A stretch of DNA of 13,279 bases from JBKHJZ01 sp046537875 (GTDB lineage Bacteria > Actinomycetota > Acidimicrobiia > Acidimicrobiales > VFJN01), in NCBI GenBank assembly GCA_046537875.1, contig JBKHJZ010000084.1, positions 1 to 13,279 on the forward strand, written 5' to 3'. Below the pieces are notes generated by a model. The model did not search any database and was not told the origin of the DNA. It saw only the letters and a list, made by a program, of their open reading frames with translations. The translations under genes were made by a program, and so were the position numbers. Numbering within the stretch: position 1 is the stretch's first letter; each line of letters starts with the position of its first letter. Of the stretch, positions 1 to 5,614 are shown piece by piece.

Positions 1-977
1 CTCCCCGGCACCGCAGGACCCGGCGGCACGCTCCCCGGAGAGGGACCTCCCCGTGGCGCCGTCCCGGAGCGGTCGGGTGAACCGGGTGCCCCGGGCGGCC
101 GGCGGCGGCTCAGCGGCGGTGGCGCGCCGGTCGGCGGCTCCTGCAGGGCCGGGGCCTGCTCGCCGGCGCCGAAGGGCTGGACGGACCCGCCGAGGTGCCC
201 GTTGCGGGTGGTCGAATCGGCCGCCGGAGCGAAGATGTCGTGGCGCGGGCCCTTCTGCGCGGGTGGGGCGGATGCCGGCGCAGGAGACGAGGACGCCCCG
301 GCCGGCCGGGCCTCGCCGGGGCTGTGGGGTCCCGGGCCCTCCCCGCCGGACCGGGCATCGACCGGCGGCCGGGCGGCGACCTCGCTGAGCCGAGGCACCT
401 CCACCTCGACCAACGAATCCGGGCCGTCGATCGCCCGGCGAAGCGTCTCGACACCGGCACGGATGGTGTCCCGCTGCTCCCGGAGGACCTCCCGCAGGGC
501 CTCGAGATCGGCCTCGAGCGCGTCACGGCTGGAGAGCAGCGCGTCGACCTCGGCCTCGGCCCGCTCGCGGGCCTCGCGCACCTCGTGCCGCGCCTTCTCC
601 TCGGCGGCCGCCCGGGCCCGCTCCAGCTCGCCGCGGGCCTCGGCGAGCATCCTGTTGGCCTCCTCCTTCGCCTCCTTCACGGTGGCGTCGGCCGTGCGCT
701 GGGCGAGCACGAGGGTGCGGCGCAACGTGTCGTCGGCATCGCTGGCGTCGGCGGACGGCGGGGAGCGCCGCTGCACCTCCTCGAGGTGGCGCTGGACCTC
801 GCGGAGCCGGGCCTCCGTCGCGTCGGCGCGCGACGTGGCGTCGCGCAGCCGCTCCAGCAGGTCGCCCACGCCCGCCGCGACCCGCTCGATGAAGTCGTCG
901 ACGTCCCGCGTGTTGTACCCGCCGCGGCGCGCCTCCCGGAACTCGACGGCATGGAGCGTCTGCGGGGTCAGTTCCAT
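1..977 (-). CDS. divIVA: DivIVA/Wag31-like coiled-coil polar growth and septum protein (3' end beyond window)
   Basis: The frame is open from an ATG at 977 to base 1 with no stop, giving at least 325 residues, so the C-terminus lies outside the window. The N-terminus matches the DivIVA lipid-binding domain: a TPQTLHAVEF stretch (residues 4-13), then RRGGYNTRDVDDFIERV (18-33), the family's GY...EVD.F signature. Residues 35-70 and about 85-185 are rich in Glu, Arg and Ala with heptad character and should form coiled coils. From about residue 200 the chain turns Pro/Ala/Gly/Ser-rich and looks disordered. DivIVA proteins bind negatively curved membrane at poles and septa, and in actinobacteria they recruit the elongation machinery. 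The position after sepF and yggT is the standard actinobacterial order. No Shine-Dalgarno sequence precedes the ATG; see the -10 candidate at 986-991. Family assignment is firm; polar function is inferred from relatives. Confidence 0.9.
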   Translation of the reverse strand, partial: MELTPQTLHAVEFREARRGGYNTRDVDDFIERVAAGVGDLLERLRDATSRADATEARLREVQRHLEEVQRRSPPSADASDADDTLRRTLVLAQRTADATVKEAKEEANRMLAEARGELERARAAAEEKARHEVREARERAEAEVDALLSSRDALEADLEALREVLREQRDTIRAGVETLRRAIDGPDSLVEVEVPRLSEVAARPPVDARSGGEGPGPHSPGEARPAGASSSPAPASAPPAQKGPRHDIFAPAADSTTRNGHLGGSVQPFGAGEQAPALQEPPTGAPPPLSRRRPPGAPGSPDRSGTAPRGGPSPGSVPPGPAVPG

Positions 978-985
978 GACGGCCG

Positions 986-991
986 ATCGTA
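986..991 (-). promoter_or_regulatory. candidate -10 element (TACGAT) for divIVA, possibly leaderless
   Basis: On the minus strand TACGAT fits the actinobacterial TANNNT -10 pattern. Only 8 bases separate it from the divIVA ATG at 977, so initiation at the normal distance would fall at or next to the A of the start codon and give a leaderless mRNA. This agrees with the absence of a Shine-Dalgarno sequence. No convincing -35 hexamer is seen 16-18 bases upstream. Confidence 0.35.
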
Positions 992-1042
992 ACGAAGTTC
1001 ACCGGTCGCCACCCTCCAGAGTGTCGCCGGCGCCGGGAGCAC

Positions 1043-1294
1043 TCAGCAGATCGCGCTCAAGAGGATGCTCCCGACGATGAACACGACGATCGGCGAGAGG
1101 TCCAGCCCCGCGGCGCCCAGCCGCACCGGCGGGATCATCTGGCGGAGCGGCGCCAGCACCGGCTCGGTCAGACGCCCGAAGACGTCGAAGATCGAGGCGT
1201 ACGTGGTCCCGGGTGTGGGCGGGAACCAGCTCATGATGATCCGGACGAACAGGATCAGAAGGTACAACTGGATCGCGATGCACACGATGGCCAT
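1043..1294 (-). CDS. YggT family small integral membrane protein
   Basis: An 83-residue hydrophobic protein starting at ATG 1294. Residues 3-22 form one membrane helix (IVCIAIQLYLLILFVRIIMS) and residues about 65-82 a second. Between them lie the family-typical SWFPP (22-26), FDVFGRLTEPVLAPLRQMIPP (36-56) and GLDLSPIVVF (63-72) segments. This is one copy of the YggT unit, as usual in Gram-positive bacteria, where the gene sits between sepF and divIVA. Its biochemical role is not settled; the location suggests membrane or division-site organisation. It follows sepF after a 36-base gap with only a weak, distant GGGAG as ribosome binding site, so co-transcription with sepF is likely. A 65-base gap separates it from divIVA. 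Confidence 0.92.
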   Translation of the reverse strand: MAIVCIAIQLYLLILFVRIIMSWFPPTPGTTYASIFDVFGRLTEPVLAPLRQMIPPVRLGAAGLDLSPIVVFIVGSILLSAIC

Positions 1295-1330
1295 GCGCGT
1301 CAGGGCTCCCAGCGGGTGAGGGGACGGGGG

Positions 1331-1957
1331 TCAGGCTTCGTAGCCGCGCTCGTGGAGGCGGCGCCGGTCCTCGGCCGACACCTCCACGTCGCTCGGCGTG
1401 AGGAGGTAGACCTGCGTCGCGACCCGCTCCATCTGGCCACCGAGGCCGTAGCAGAGGCCGCTCGCGAAGTCGATGATGCGCCGGGCAAGGTCACGCTCCA
1501 CCCCTTGGAGGTTGAGGATGACCGGGACGCTCTCCTTGAACTTGTCGGCCACCTCCTGTGCATCGTTGAACGACGTCGGGCCGACCACGTGGGGCTTCGA
1601 CGTACGCCCACCGCCGGGCGGCGGGACGGCGGCCGGTCGCCGCCGAGCCGCGTGCTCGGCATCGCGCCGACCGGCCCGGTCGTGACGCGTCCCACCGGGC
1701 GGTCCGGCGCCGGCGCGCGCCTCGTGCCGGACCATCTGCGTGCCGTTGCCGTTGAGCAGGCCGGTGTCGCCGGCGGCCGGGGTGAGCGTCCGGACCGAGC
1801 CGCTCGGCTCCGGGTCGTGCTGGGGCGGTGACGCGGGCCAGCGCTCCGGCGACGTGGGGGGAGGGACCGGGCGATCCGGGTTGACGTCGTAGTCCTCGTA
1901 CTCCTCGTCGGGGCCGAGCCCCAGGTAGAGCATCGCCTTGCGCCACATCGATGCCAT
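1331..1957 (-). CDS. sepF: Cell division protein SepF, FtsZ membrane anchor
   Basis: A 208-residue protein. Residues 1-15 (MASMWRKAMLYLGLG) form the amphipathic membrane-binding helix typical of SepF. An acidic stretch EEYEDYD (18-24) and a long Pro/Gly/Arg-rich linker (about 25-117) follow. The globular SepF domain is residues 118-195, with FNDAQEVADKFKESVPVILNL (130-150) and a GLCYGLGGQMERVATQVYLLTP stretch (167-188). SepF tethers FtsZ filaments to the membrane by binding the FtsZ C-terminal peptide and is the main anchor in actinobacteria, which lack FtsA. The ftsZ in this window ends with a matching DVPSFLK tail. The start is supported by GGAGGA at 1961-1966, three bases before the ATG; a second ATG at 1948 is possible but too far from that site. 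The linker is long for the family. Confidence 0.96.
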   Translation of the reverse strand: MASMWRKAMLYLGLGPDEEYEDYDVNPDRPVPPPTSPERWPASPPQHDPEPSGSVRTLTPAAGDTGLLNGNGTQMVRHEARAGAGPPGGTRHDRAGRRDAEHAARRRPAAVPPPGGGRTSKPHVVGPTSFNDAQEVADKFKESVPVILNLQGVERDLARRIIDFASGLCYGLGGQMERVATQVYLLTPSDVEVSAEDRRRLHERGYEA

Positions 1958-1960
1958 GAG

Positions 1961-1966
1961 TCCTCC
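1961..1966 (-). promoter_or_regulatory. Shine-Dalgarno site of sepF
   Basis: GGAGGA on the minus strand, three bases before the ATG at 1957. It favours this start over the in-frame ATG at 1948. Confidence 0.7.
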
Positions 1967-1978
1967 ACGCCTGGGTCG

Positions 1979-1984
1979 ATCATA
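1979..1984 (-). promoter_or_regulatory. candidate -10 element (TATGAT) for sepF-yggT(-divIVA)
   Basis: TATGAT on the minus strand differs from TATAAT by one base and stands out in a region that is otherwise almost all G and C. It lies in the 104-base gap between yggS and sepF, 21 bases before the sepF ATG, leaving room for a short leader that includes the Shine-Dalgarno site. No clear -35 hexamer is present; the -35/-10 spacer region contains the hairpin at 1991-2006. A promoter internal to the cluster is an inference. Confidence 0.45.
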
Positions 1985-1990
1985 GGGCTC

Positions 1991-2006
1991 GGCGGGGCGG
2001 CCCGCC
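1991..2006. repeat. GC-rich inverted repeat upstream of sepF
   Basis: A six-base perfect stem (GGCGGG at 1991-1996, CCCGCC at 2001-2006) around a four-base loop GCGG. It sits just upstream of the TATGAT element. On the minus strand no T-run follows, so it is not a classical intrinsic terminator. It could be an operator, an attenuating hairpin for transcripts coming from yggS, or chance in GC-rich DNA. Confidence 0.4.
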
Positions 2007-2061
2007 GTCGCACGCCGGGTCGCTCACCGCACCACCACGCTGCCCGGCGTGACGTGCGCTC

Positions 2062-2751
2062 TCAGTGTCGCGCCGCCGCCCGCGCCGGGCGCGGACCGAA
2101 CAGTCCGGTCCCCACCCGCACGATCGTGGCCCCCTCGGCCACGGCGACGTCGAGATCACCGGTCATCCCCATCGACAGCTCCCGGAGCCCCAGCCGGTCG
2201 GCCAGCTGCCGGAGCGCCCGGAACGCCGGGCGGCTCCCCTCCGGCGGTCCGGCCGGGCCCACCGTCATCAGCCCCCGGACGTCCAGACCGAGGTCGCGCA
2301 GGCCGTCGACCACCGCCGGTGCCATCGCCGGGGAGCACCCGCCCTTCTGCTCCTCTCGCGACGTGTTGACCTGGACGAGAACGGCGGCCCCGGGGGCGAA
2401 CCGGGCGATCTCCGCCCCGAGCGACAGCCGGTCGACGCTGTGCCAGAGCGCCACGTGGGGTGCGGCCCGGCGCACCTTGTTGCGCTGCAGGCGGCCCACG
2501 AAGTGCCAGCGTGGCCACCGCGCCCTGCGCTGGTCGGCGTCCAGCTCCGCCGCCTTGCGCACGAGCTCCTGCACGTAGCTCTCGCCGATGTCGACCAGCC
2601 CGGCATCGAGCGCGGCCCGCACCACCTCGACCGGGAATCCCTTCGTCACCGCCACCAGCCGCACCCGCTCGGGGTCGCCCCCGGCTCCCGCGATGCGCTC
2701 GTGCAGCGCCCCCACACGCCGCTCGATCTCGGCCGCGTCCACCGCGGTCAC
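2062..2751 (-). CDS. yggS: YggS/PLPBP family pyridoxal phosphate-binding protein
   Basis: A 229-residue TIM-barrel protein of the alanine racemase-like fold III family. It binds PLP without known catalysis and helps vitamin B6 and amino acid homeostasis. Lys37 in VAVTKGFP is the expected Schiff-base lysine. Other family motifs are GESYVQE (56-62, usually GENYVQE), WHFVGRLQRNK (82-92), NTSREEQKGG (129-138) and the phosphate-binding SMGMTGD (193-199) with ATIVRVGTGLFG (208-219). I chose GTG at 2751: it overlaps the pgeF stop as GTGA and has GGAGG at 2756-2760 four bases upstream. An upstream GTG at 2766 would place that ribosome site inside the gene. The pgeF-yggS pair downstream of ftsZ is a conserved arrangement in Gram-positive bacteria. 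The Asn-to-Ser change in GENYVQE is mild. Confidence 0.94.
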   Translation of the reverse strand: MTAVDAAEIERRVGALHERIAGAGGDPERVRLVAVTKGFPVEVVRAALDAGLVDIGESYVQELVRKAAELDADQRRARWPRWHFVGRLQRNKVRRAAPHVALWHSVDRLSLGAEIARFAPGAAVLVQVNTSREEQKGGCSPAMAPAVVDGLRDLGLDVRGLMTVGPAGPPEGSRPAFRALRQLADRLGLRELSMGMTGDLDVAVAEGATIVRVGTGLFGPRPARAAARH

Positions 2752-3440
2752 GCCACCTCCGACCACACGACCATCGCCTGGCGCGCGGTGTCGCGGCGGG
2801 CCCGGTGGGAGTGGAGCTCGGGCTCACCGCAGGCCGTGCAGGGCCCCGGCCCCCCGACCTGGTCGACGCCTGCGCCCGCCAGCGCGGCGCCCACCGTCGC
2901 CGGCAGGTCCAGGGCGGGGTGACCGTCGGCGGTCCGCCCGCGGACCCCGCTCCCGTAGCGGGCCGACAGCCGCCCGAGCTCGCGCTCGCCGAACTCGTAG
3001 CACTCGGGGTGGATGCAGGGGCCGACGATCGCCCGCAAGGGTCCGGCGGCCAGGCCGTCGAGCGCGGCCACCGCCCGCTCGATCACCCCGGCATGCAGGC
3101 CCCGCCACCCGGCGTGCACCGCGCCGACCGCGCCGCTCGCGCCCACCAGCGCGATGGGCGCGCAGTCGGCGGTCTGAACCGCGAGCGCCGCGCCCGGGAG
3201 CGCCGTCACCGCGGCGTCGGCCCGCTCCCCCGCCCGTGCCCCGGGAGCGTCCACGACCACGACATCGGCGCCGTGCACCTGGCGCAGCCACGTCCACGGG
3301 AGGTCGACCACCCGCCGTCGGCGGGCGTCGAGCTCGGGCCCGGCCCGGTCGGCGGCGAAGTCCCCGTCGGCGGCGGTGGTGAACCTGATCCGGGCGACCC
3401 GTCCCCCCGCCTGCCGGATCTCGTGGTCGAGACCGGTCAC
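2748..3440 (-). CDS. pgeF: Peptidoglycan editing factor, laccase-domain (YlmD/YfiH/DUF152) protein
   Basis: A 230-residue protein of the multi-copper-oxidase-like DUF152 fold. The metal-site motifs are complete: RQVHG with His56, TADC with Cys93 and VHAGWRG with His109. GPCIHPECYEFGE (140-152) and a C-terminal CTACGEPELHSHR region (201-213) also fit. E. coli YfiH (PgeF) removes peptidoglycan precursors carrying L-Ser in place of L-Ala; relatives also act on purine nucleosides, so the substrate here is inferred. The GTG at 3440 lies five bases past the last base of the ftsZ stop codon and gives the usual family length. No ribosome site is visible, so translation probably depends on ribosomes finishing ftsZ. 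An open frame continues upstream to an apparent start at 3554, but that part lies inside ftsZ in another frame and has no family similarity. The gene ends in a GTGA overlap with yggS. Confidence 0.92.
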   Translation of the reverse strand: MTGLDHEIRQAGGRVARIRFTTAADGDFAADRAGPELDARRRRVVDLPWTWLRQVHGADVVVVDAPGARAGERADAAVTALPGAALAVQTADCAPIALVGASGAVGAVHAGWRGLHAGVIERAVAALDGLAAGPLRAIVGPCIHPECYEFGERELGRLSARYGSGVRGRTADGHPALDLPATVGAALAGAGVDQVGGPGPCTACGEPELHSHRARRDTARQAMVVWSEVA

Positions 3441-3444
3441 CCGG

Positions 3445-4554
3445 TCACTTGAGGAACGACGGCACGTCGAACTCGTCGTCGGACTCGAGATCCAGGTCGT
3501 CGTCGACGCCGGCCAGCGGGCCCGAGCCGTTGAGGCCGTGCGAGGACCCGGCACCGGCCGTGGGGGAGACGGTGGCGCCCGACGCGGTGGTGTCGGTGCG
3601 GGTGTCCCAGCGGTCGAAGCCGGCGGCGATCACCGTCACCCGGACCTCCTCGCCCATCTCGTCGTCGATGATCGACCCGAAGATGATGTTGGCGTCGGGG
3701 TGGGCGACCCCGTGGATGACCTCGGCCGCCTCGTTCACCTCGAACAGCCCCAGGTCGCTGCCGCCGGCGATCGTGAGCAGGATGCCCCGGGCACCCTCGA
3801 TCGACGCCTCGAGCAGCGGGCTGGAGATGGCGTTGCGCGACGCCTGGAGCGCCCGGCCCTCACCCGACCCGTAGCCGATGCCCATGAGCGCCGATCCGGC
3901 GTTGCTCATGATCATCTTCACGTCGGCGAAGTCGGTGTTGATGAGGCCGGGAGTGGTGATGAGGTCGGTGATGCCCTGCACTCCCTGCAGCAGCACCTCG
4001 TCGGCCATCCTGAACGCGTTGACCATCGACGTCTTCTCGTTCGAGACCGAGAGGAGCCGGTCGTTCGGGATGACGATGAGCGTGTCGACCTTCTCCTTGA
4101 GGCGCTGGATGCCCTGCTCGGCCTGCACCGCGCGCCGGCGGCCCTCGAAGCTGAAGGGCCGTGTCACCACCCCGATGGTGAGCGCACCGAGGCTCTTCGC
4201 CACCTCGGCGACCACGGGAGCGCCGCCCGTGCCGGTGCCCCCGCCCTTGCCGGCGGTGATGAAGACCATGTCCGCGCCCCGCAGGATCTCTTCGATCTCG
4301 TCGCGGTGCTCCTCCGCGGCCTGGCGCCCGATCTCGGGGTCGCTGCCCGCCCCGAGCCCGCGCGTCAGCTCGCGGCCGATGTCGAGCTTGGCGTCGGCGT
4401 CGCTCATGAGGAGCGCCTGAGCGTCGGTGTTGACCGCGATGAACTCCACGCCCTTCAGGCCGGCGTCGATCATCCGGTTCACGGCGTTCACCCCCCCACC
4501 GCCGATGCCGACCACCTTGATCACGGCCAAGTAGTTCTGCGGGTTGCCGGCCAT
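3445..4554 (-). CDS. ftsZ: Cell division GTPase FtsZ
   Basis: A 369-residue tubulin-like GTPase that forms the Z-ring. The N-terminal GTPase domain begins at about residue 10 with VIKVVGIGGGGVNAVNRM. The tubulin signature GGGTGTG is at 104-110, TRPFSFEGRRR at 131-141, and the nucleotide-contacting NDRLL at 164-168. The T7 loop NTDFADVK (206-213) supplies the catalytic acidic residues D208 and D211. The C-terminal domain ends at about 315. A short acidic linker (DDDLDLESDDE, 351-361) leads to DVPSFLK at 363-369, the conserved tail bound by SepF. The ATG at 4554 has GGAGGTG at 4562-4568, seven bases upstream. It is the first ATG-started gene in transcription order and is preceded by the largest non-coding gap in the window, which fits separate, stronger expression. 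Confidence 0.99.
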   Translation of the reverse strand: MAGNPQNYLAVIKVVGIGGGGVNAVNRMIDAGLKGVEFIAVNTDAQALLMSDADAKLDIGRELTRGLGAGSDPEIGRQAAEEHRDEIEEILRGADMVFITAGKGGGTGTGGAPVVAEVAKSLGALTIGVVTRPFSFEGRRRAVQAEQGIQRLKEKVDTLIVIPNDRLLSVSNEKTSMVNAFRMADEVLLQGVQGITDLITTPGLINTDFADVKMIMSNAGSALMGIGYGSGEGRALQASRNAISSPLLEASIEGARGILLTIAGGSDLGLFEVNEAAEVIHGVAHPDANIIFGSIIDDEMGEEVRVTVIAAGFDRWDTRTDTTASGATVSPTAGAGSSHGLNGSGPLAGVDDDLDLESDDEFDVPSFLK

Positions 4555-4561
4555 GGTCGTG

Positions 4562-4568
4562 CACCTCC
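4562..4568 (-). promoter_or_regulatory. Shine-Dalgarno site of ftsZ
   Basis: GGAGGTG on the minus strand, seven bases before the ftsZ ATG; among the strongest ribosome binding sites in the window. Confidence 0.8.
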
Positions 4569-4638
4569 ACCGTTCGGTGACTCGTGGGGAGAGATGTCAC
4601 TGCCCGAGCCGGCAGAACCACCCCGAGCAGGTGGGGAG

Positions 4639-4644
4639 ACGGTA
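4639..4644 (-). promoter_or_regulatory. candidate -10 element (TACCGT) in the ftsZ leader
   Basis: TACCGT, preceded by TGG, fits the loose actinobacterial TANNNT pattern with an extended-type context. It lies 84 bases before the ftsZ ATG. No recognisable -35 hexamer is seen 16-18 bases upstream. The 202-base non-coding leader makes an ftsZ promoter likely in this region, but this particular position is uncertain. Confidence 0.3.
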
Positions 4645-4702
4645 CCAGAGGCCGGCGCCCCACCGGCACCGTTCCCGCGGCAGGATTTCCACCTCGACGA
4701 AG

Positions 4703-4725
4703 CTCGATCTCAGGCTGAGGTCGAG
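4703..4725. repeat. 23-base imperfect palindrome in the ftsQ-ftsZ spacer
   Basis: Two 11-base arms (CTCGATCTCAG at 4703-4713 and CTGAGGTCGAG at 4715-4725) flank a single central base, with one mismatched pair (10 of 11 pair). A second, overlapping pairing exists between CCTCGA at 4692-4697 and TCGAGG at 4721-4726. It lies about 150 bases before the ftsZ start and upstream of the -10 candidate. The near-zero spacer suits a dimeric protein-binding site better than an RNA hairpin. The other 150 bases of this gap show no small ORF or terminator that I can support. Confidence 0.55.
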
Positions 4726-4756
4726 GCTCCGCTGGACCTCCGGGAGTCGCTGGACG

Positions 4757-5614
4757 CTACGGACATCCCTGGTCGCGGGTCACGGCCGCGCGCGGCGGGG
4801 CACGCAGGTCGAGGACGTCCAGGCAGGTGGTGTCCACGTCGGCCAGGACGGTCTCGAGCGCGACCAGCTTCTCGTCGAGATCCTCGACCGAGCCGAACCG
4901 CACGGTGCCGCCGCTCGCGAGCTCGGCGTCGAGGTCCACGTGCACCGCCGACACGACCCCGGGCACCCGCCGCACCAGGGCCTCGGCCAGGGTCAGCGCG
5001 TCGCCCGCACGGGCGGGGACGGGCTCCCCCACCGCCCCTGGCACCGTGACGCCCTCGAGCGACACGACCGGGCCGTCGGTGAGATCAGCCACGTCGCCCC
5101 CGTCGCTCGCGAGGATGGCCAGCACGCGCCCGTCGCCGTCGACCAGCGCCGGCGGACGTCCCGCCCCCTCGATCACGGCGACCGGGCGGCGTTCGGTGAC
5201 CTCCACCCGCAGGGTGCCCGGCCAGTCACGCCGCACATCGGCCCGGTCGACCCAGGGGAGCCTCTCGATGCGCCGCGCCGCCGAGCCCGGGTCGACATCG
5301 AGCAGCGGGTCGCCCGCCTCCACGCCCAGGGCCGCGAGAACCTCACCGGTCGACGTGCGTTCCGTGCCCGCGACCACGATGCGATCGACGTCGAGCAGCG
5401 CCGTCCGGGTGGTCATGTACGCACCGACCAGCACGGCGGCGAGGCCCGCGGTCGCGAGTGCCCACGTGACCCGTCGCCGGCGGACGTCACGCCGCACGGC
5501 GAGGCGGCGCCGGTGCATCCGGGGATGCACCGCGAGCCTGCCATCGACGTCCCCGCCGGCGAGGGCCGCGACCCCGGCCCGGGCGGCGCGCCGTCCGGGC
5601 CGGTCACCGCCCAC
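4757..5614 (-). CDS. ftsQ: Divisome protein FtsQ (POTRA-domain bitopic membrane protein)
   Basis: A 285-residue bitopic protein. The first 48 residues are strongly basic, with Arg clusters at 35-48, and are predicted cytoplasmic. One membrane helix spans about 50-67 (TWALATAGLAAVLVGAYM). The POTRA domain follows at about 72-145: LLDVDRIVVAGTERTSTGEV, then PLLDVDPGSAARRIERLPWV and ADVRRDWPGTLRVEVTERRPVAVI. The FtsQ beta domain is about 150-270. FtsQ, with FtsL and FtsB, links early and late divisome parts and controls FtsWI activity. The GTG at 5614 lies inside murC (11-base overlap) and has GGAGG at 5624-5628, nine bases upstream, which supports this start. It is followed by the long ftsZ leader. 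The assignment rests on architecture, motifs and position, since sequence conservation in this family is low. Confidence 0.92.
   Translation of the reverse strand: MGGDRPGRRAARAGVAALAGGDVDGRLAVHPRMHRRRLAVRRDVRRRRVTWALATAGLAAVLVGAYMTTRTALLDVDRIVVAGTERTSTGEVLAALGVEAGDPLLDVDPGSAARRIERLPWVDRADVRRDWPGTLRVEVTERRPVAVIEGAGRPPALVDGDGRVLAILASDGGDVADLTDGPVVSLEGVTVPGAVGEPVPARAGDALTLAEALVRRVPGVVSAVHVDLDAELASGGTVRFGSVEDLDEKLVALETVLADVDTTCLDVLDLRAPPRAAVTRDQGCP

Noticed and set aside
523..1002. Minus-strand frame starting at 1002 as an alternative to divIVA
   Set aside because: It is offset by one base from the divIVA frame. Its translation is Gly/Arg/Ala-rich noise, while the frame from 977 gives a clear DivIVA N-terminus and coiled coil.
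4651..4667. GCCGG/CCGGC hairpin in the ftsZ leader as a terminator after ftsQ
   Set aside because: Only five stem pairs with a seven-base loop and no T-run on either strand; expected by chance at this composition.
3376..5049. Plus-strand open frame covering ftsZ and the ftsZ leader
   Set aside because: It mirrors ftsZ and ftsQ codons and contains no domain. The leader part has no ribosome site or start that suggests a separate gene.
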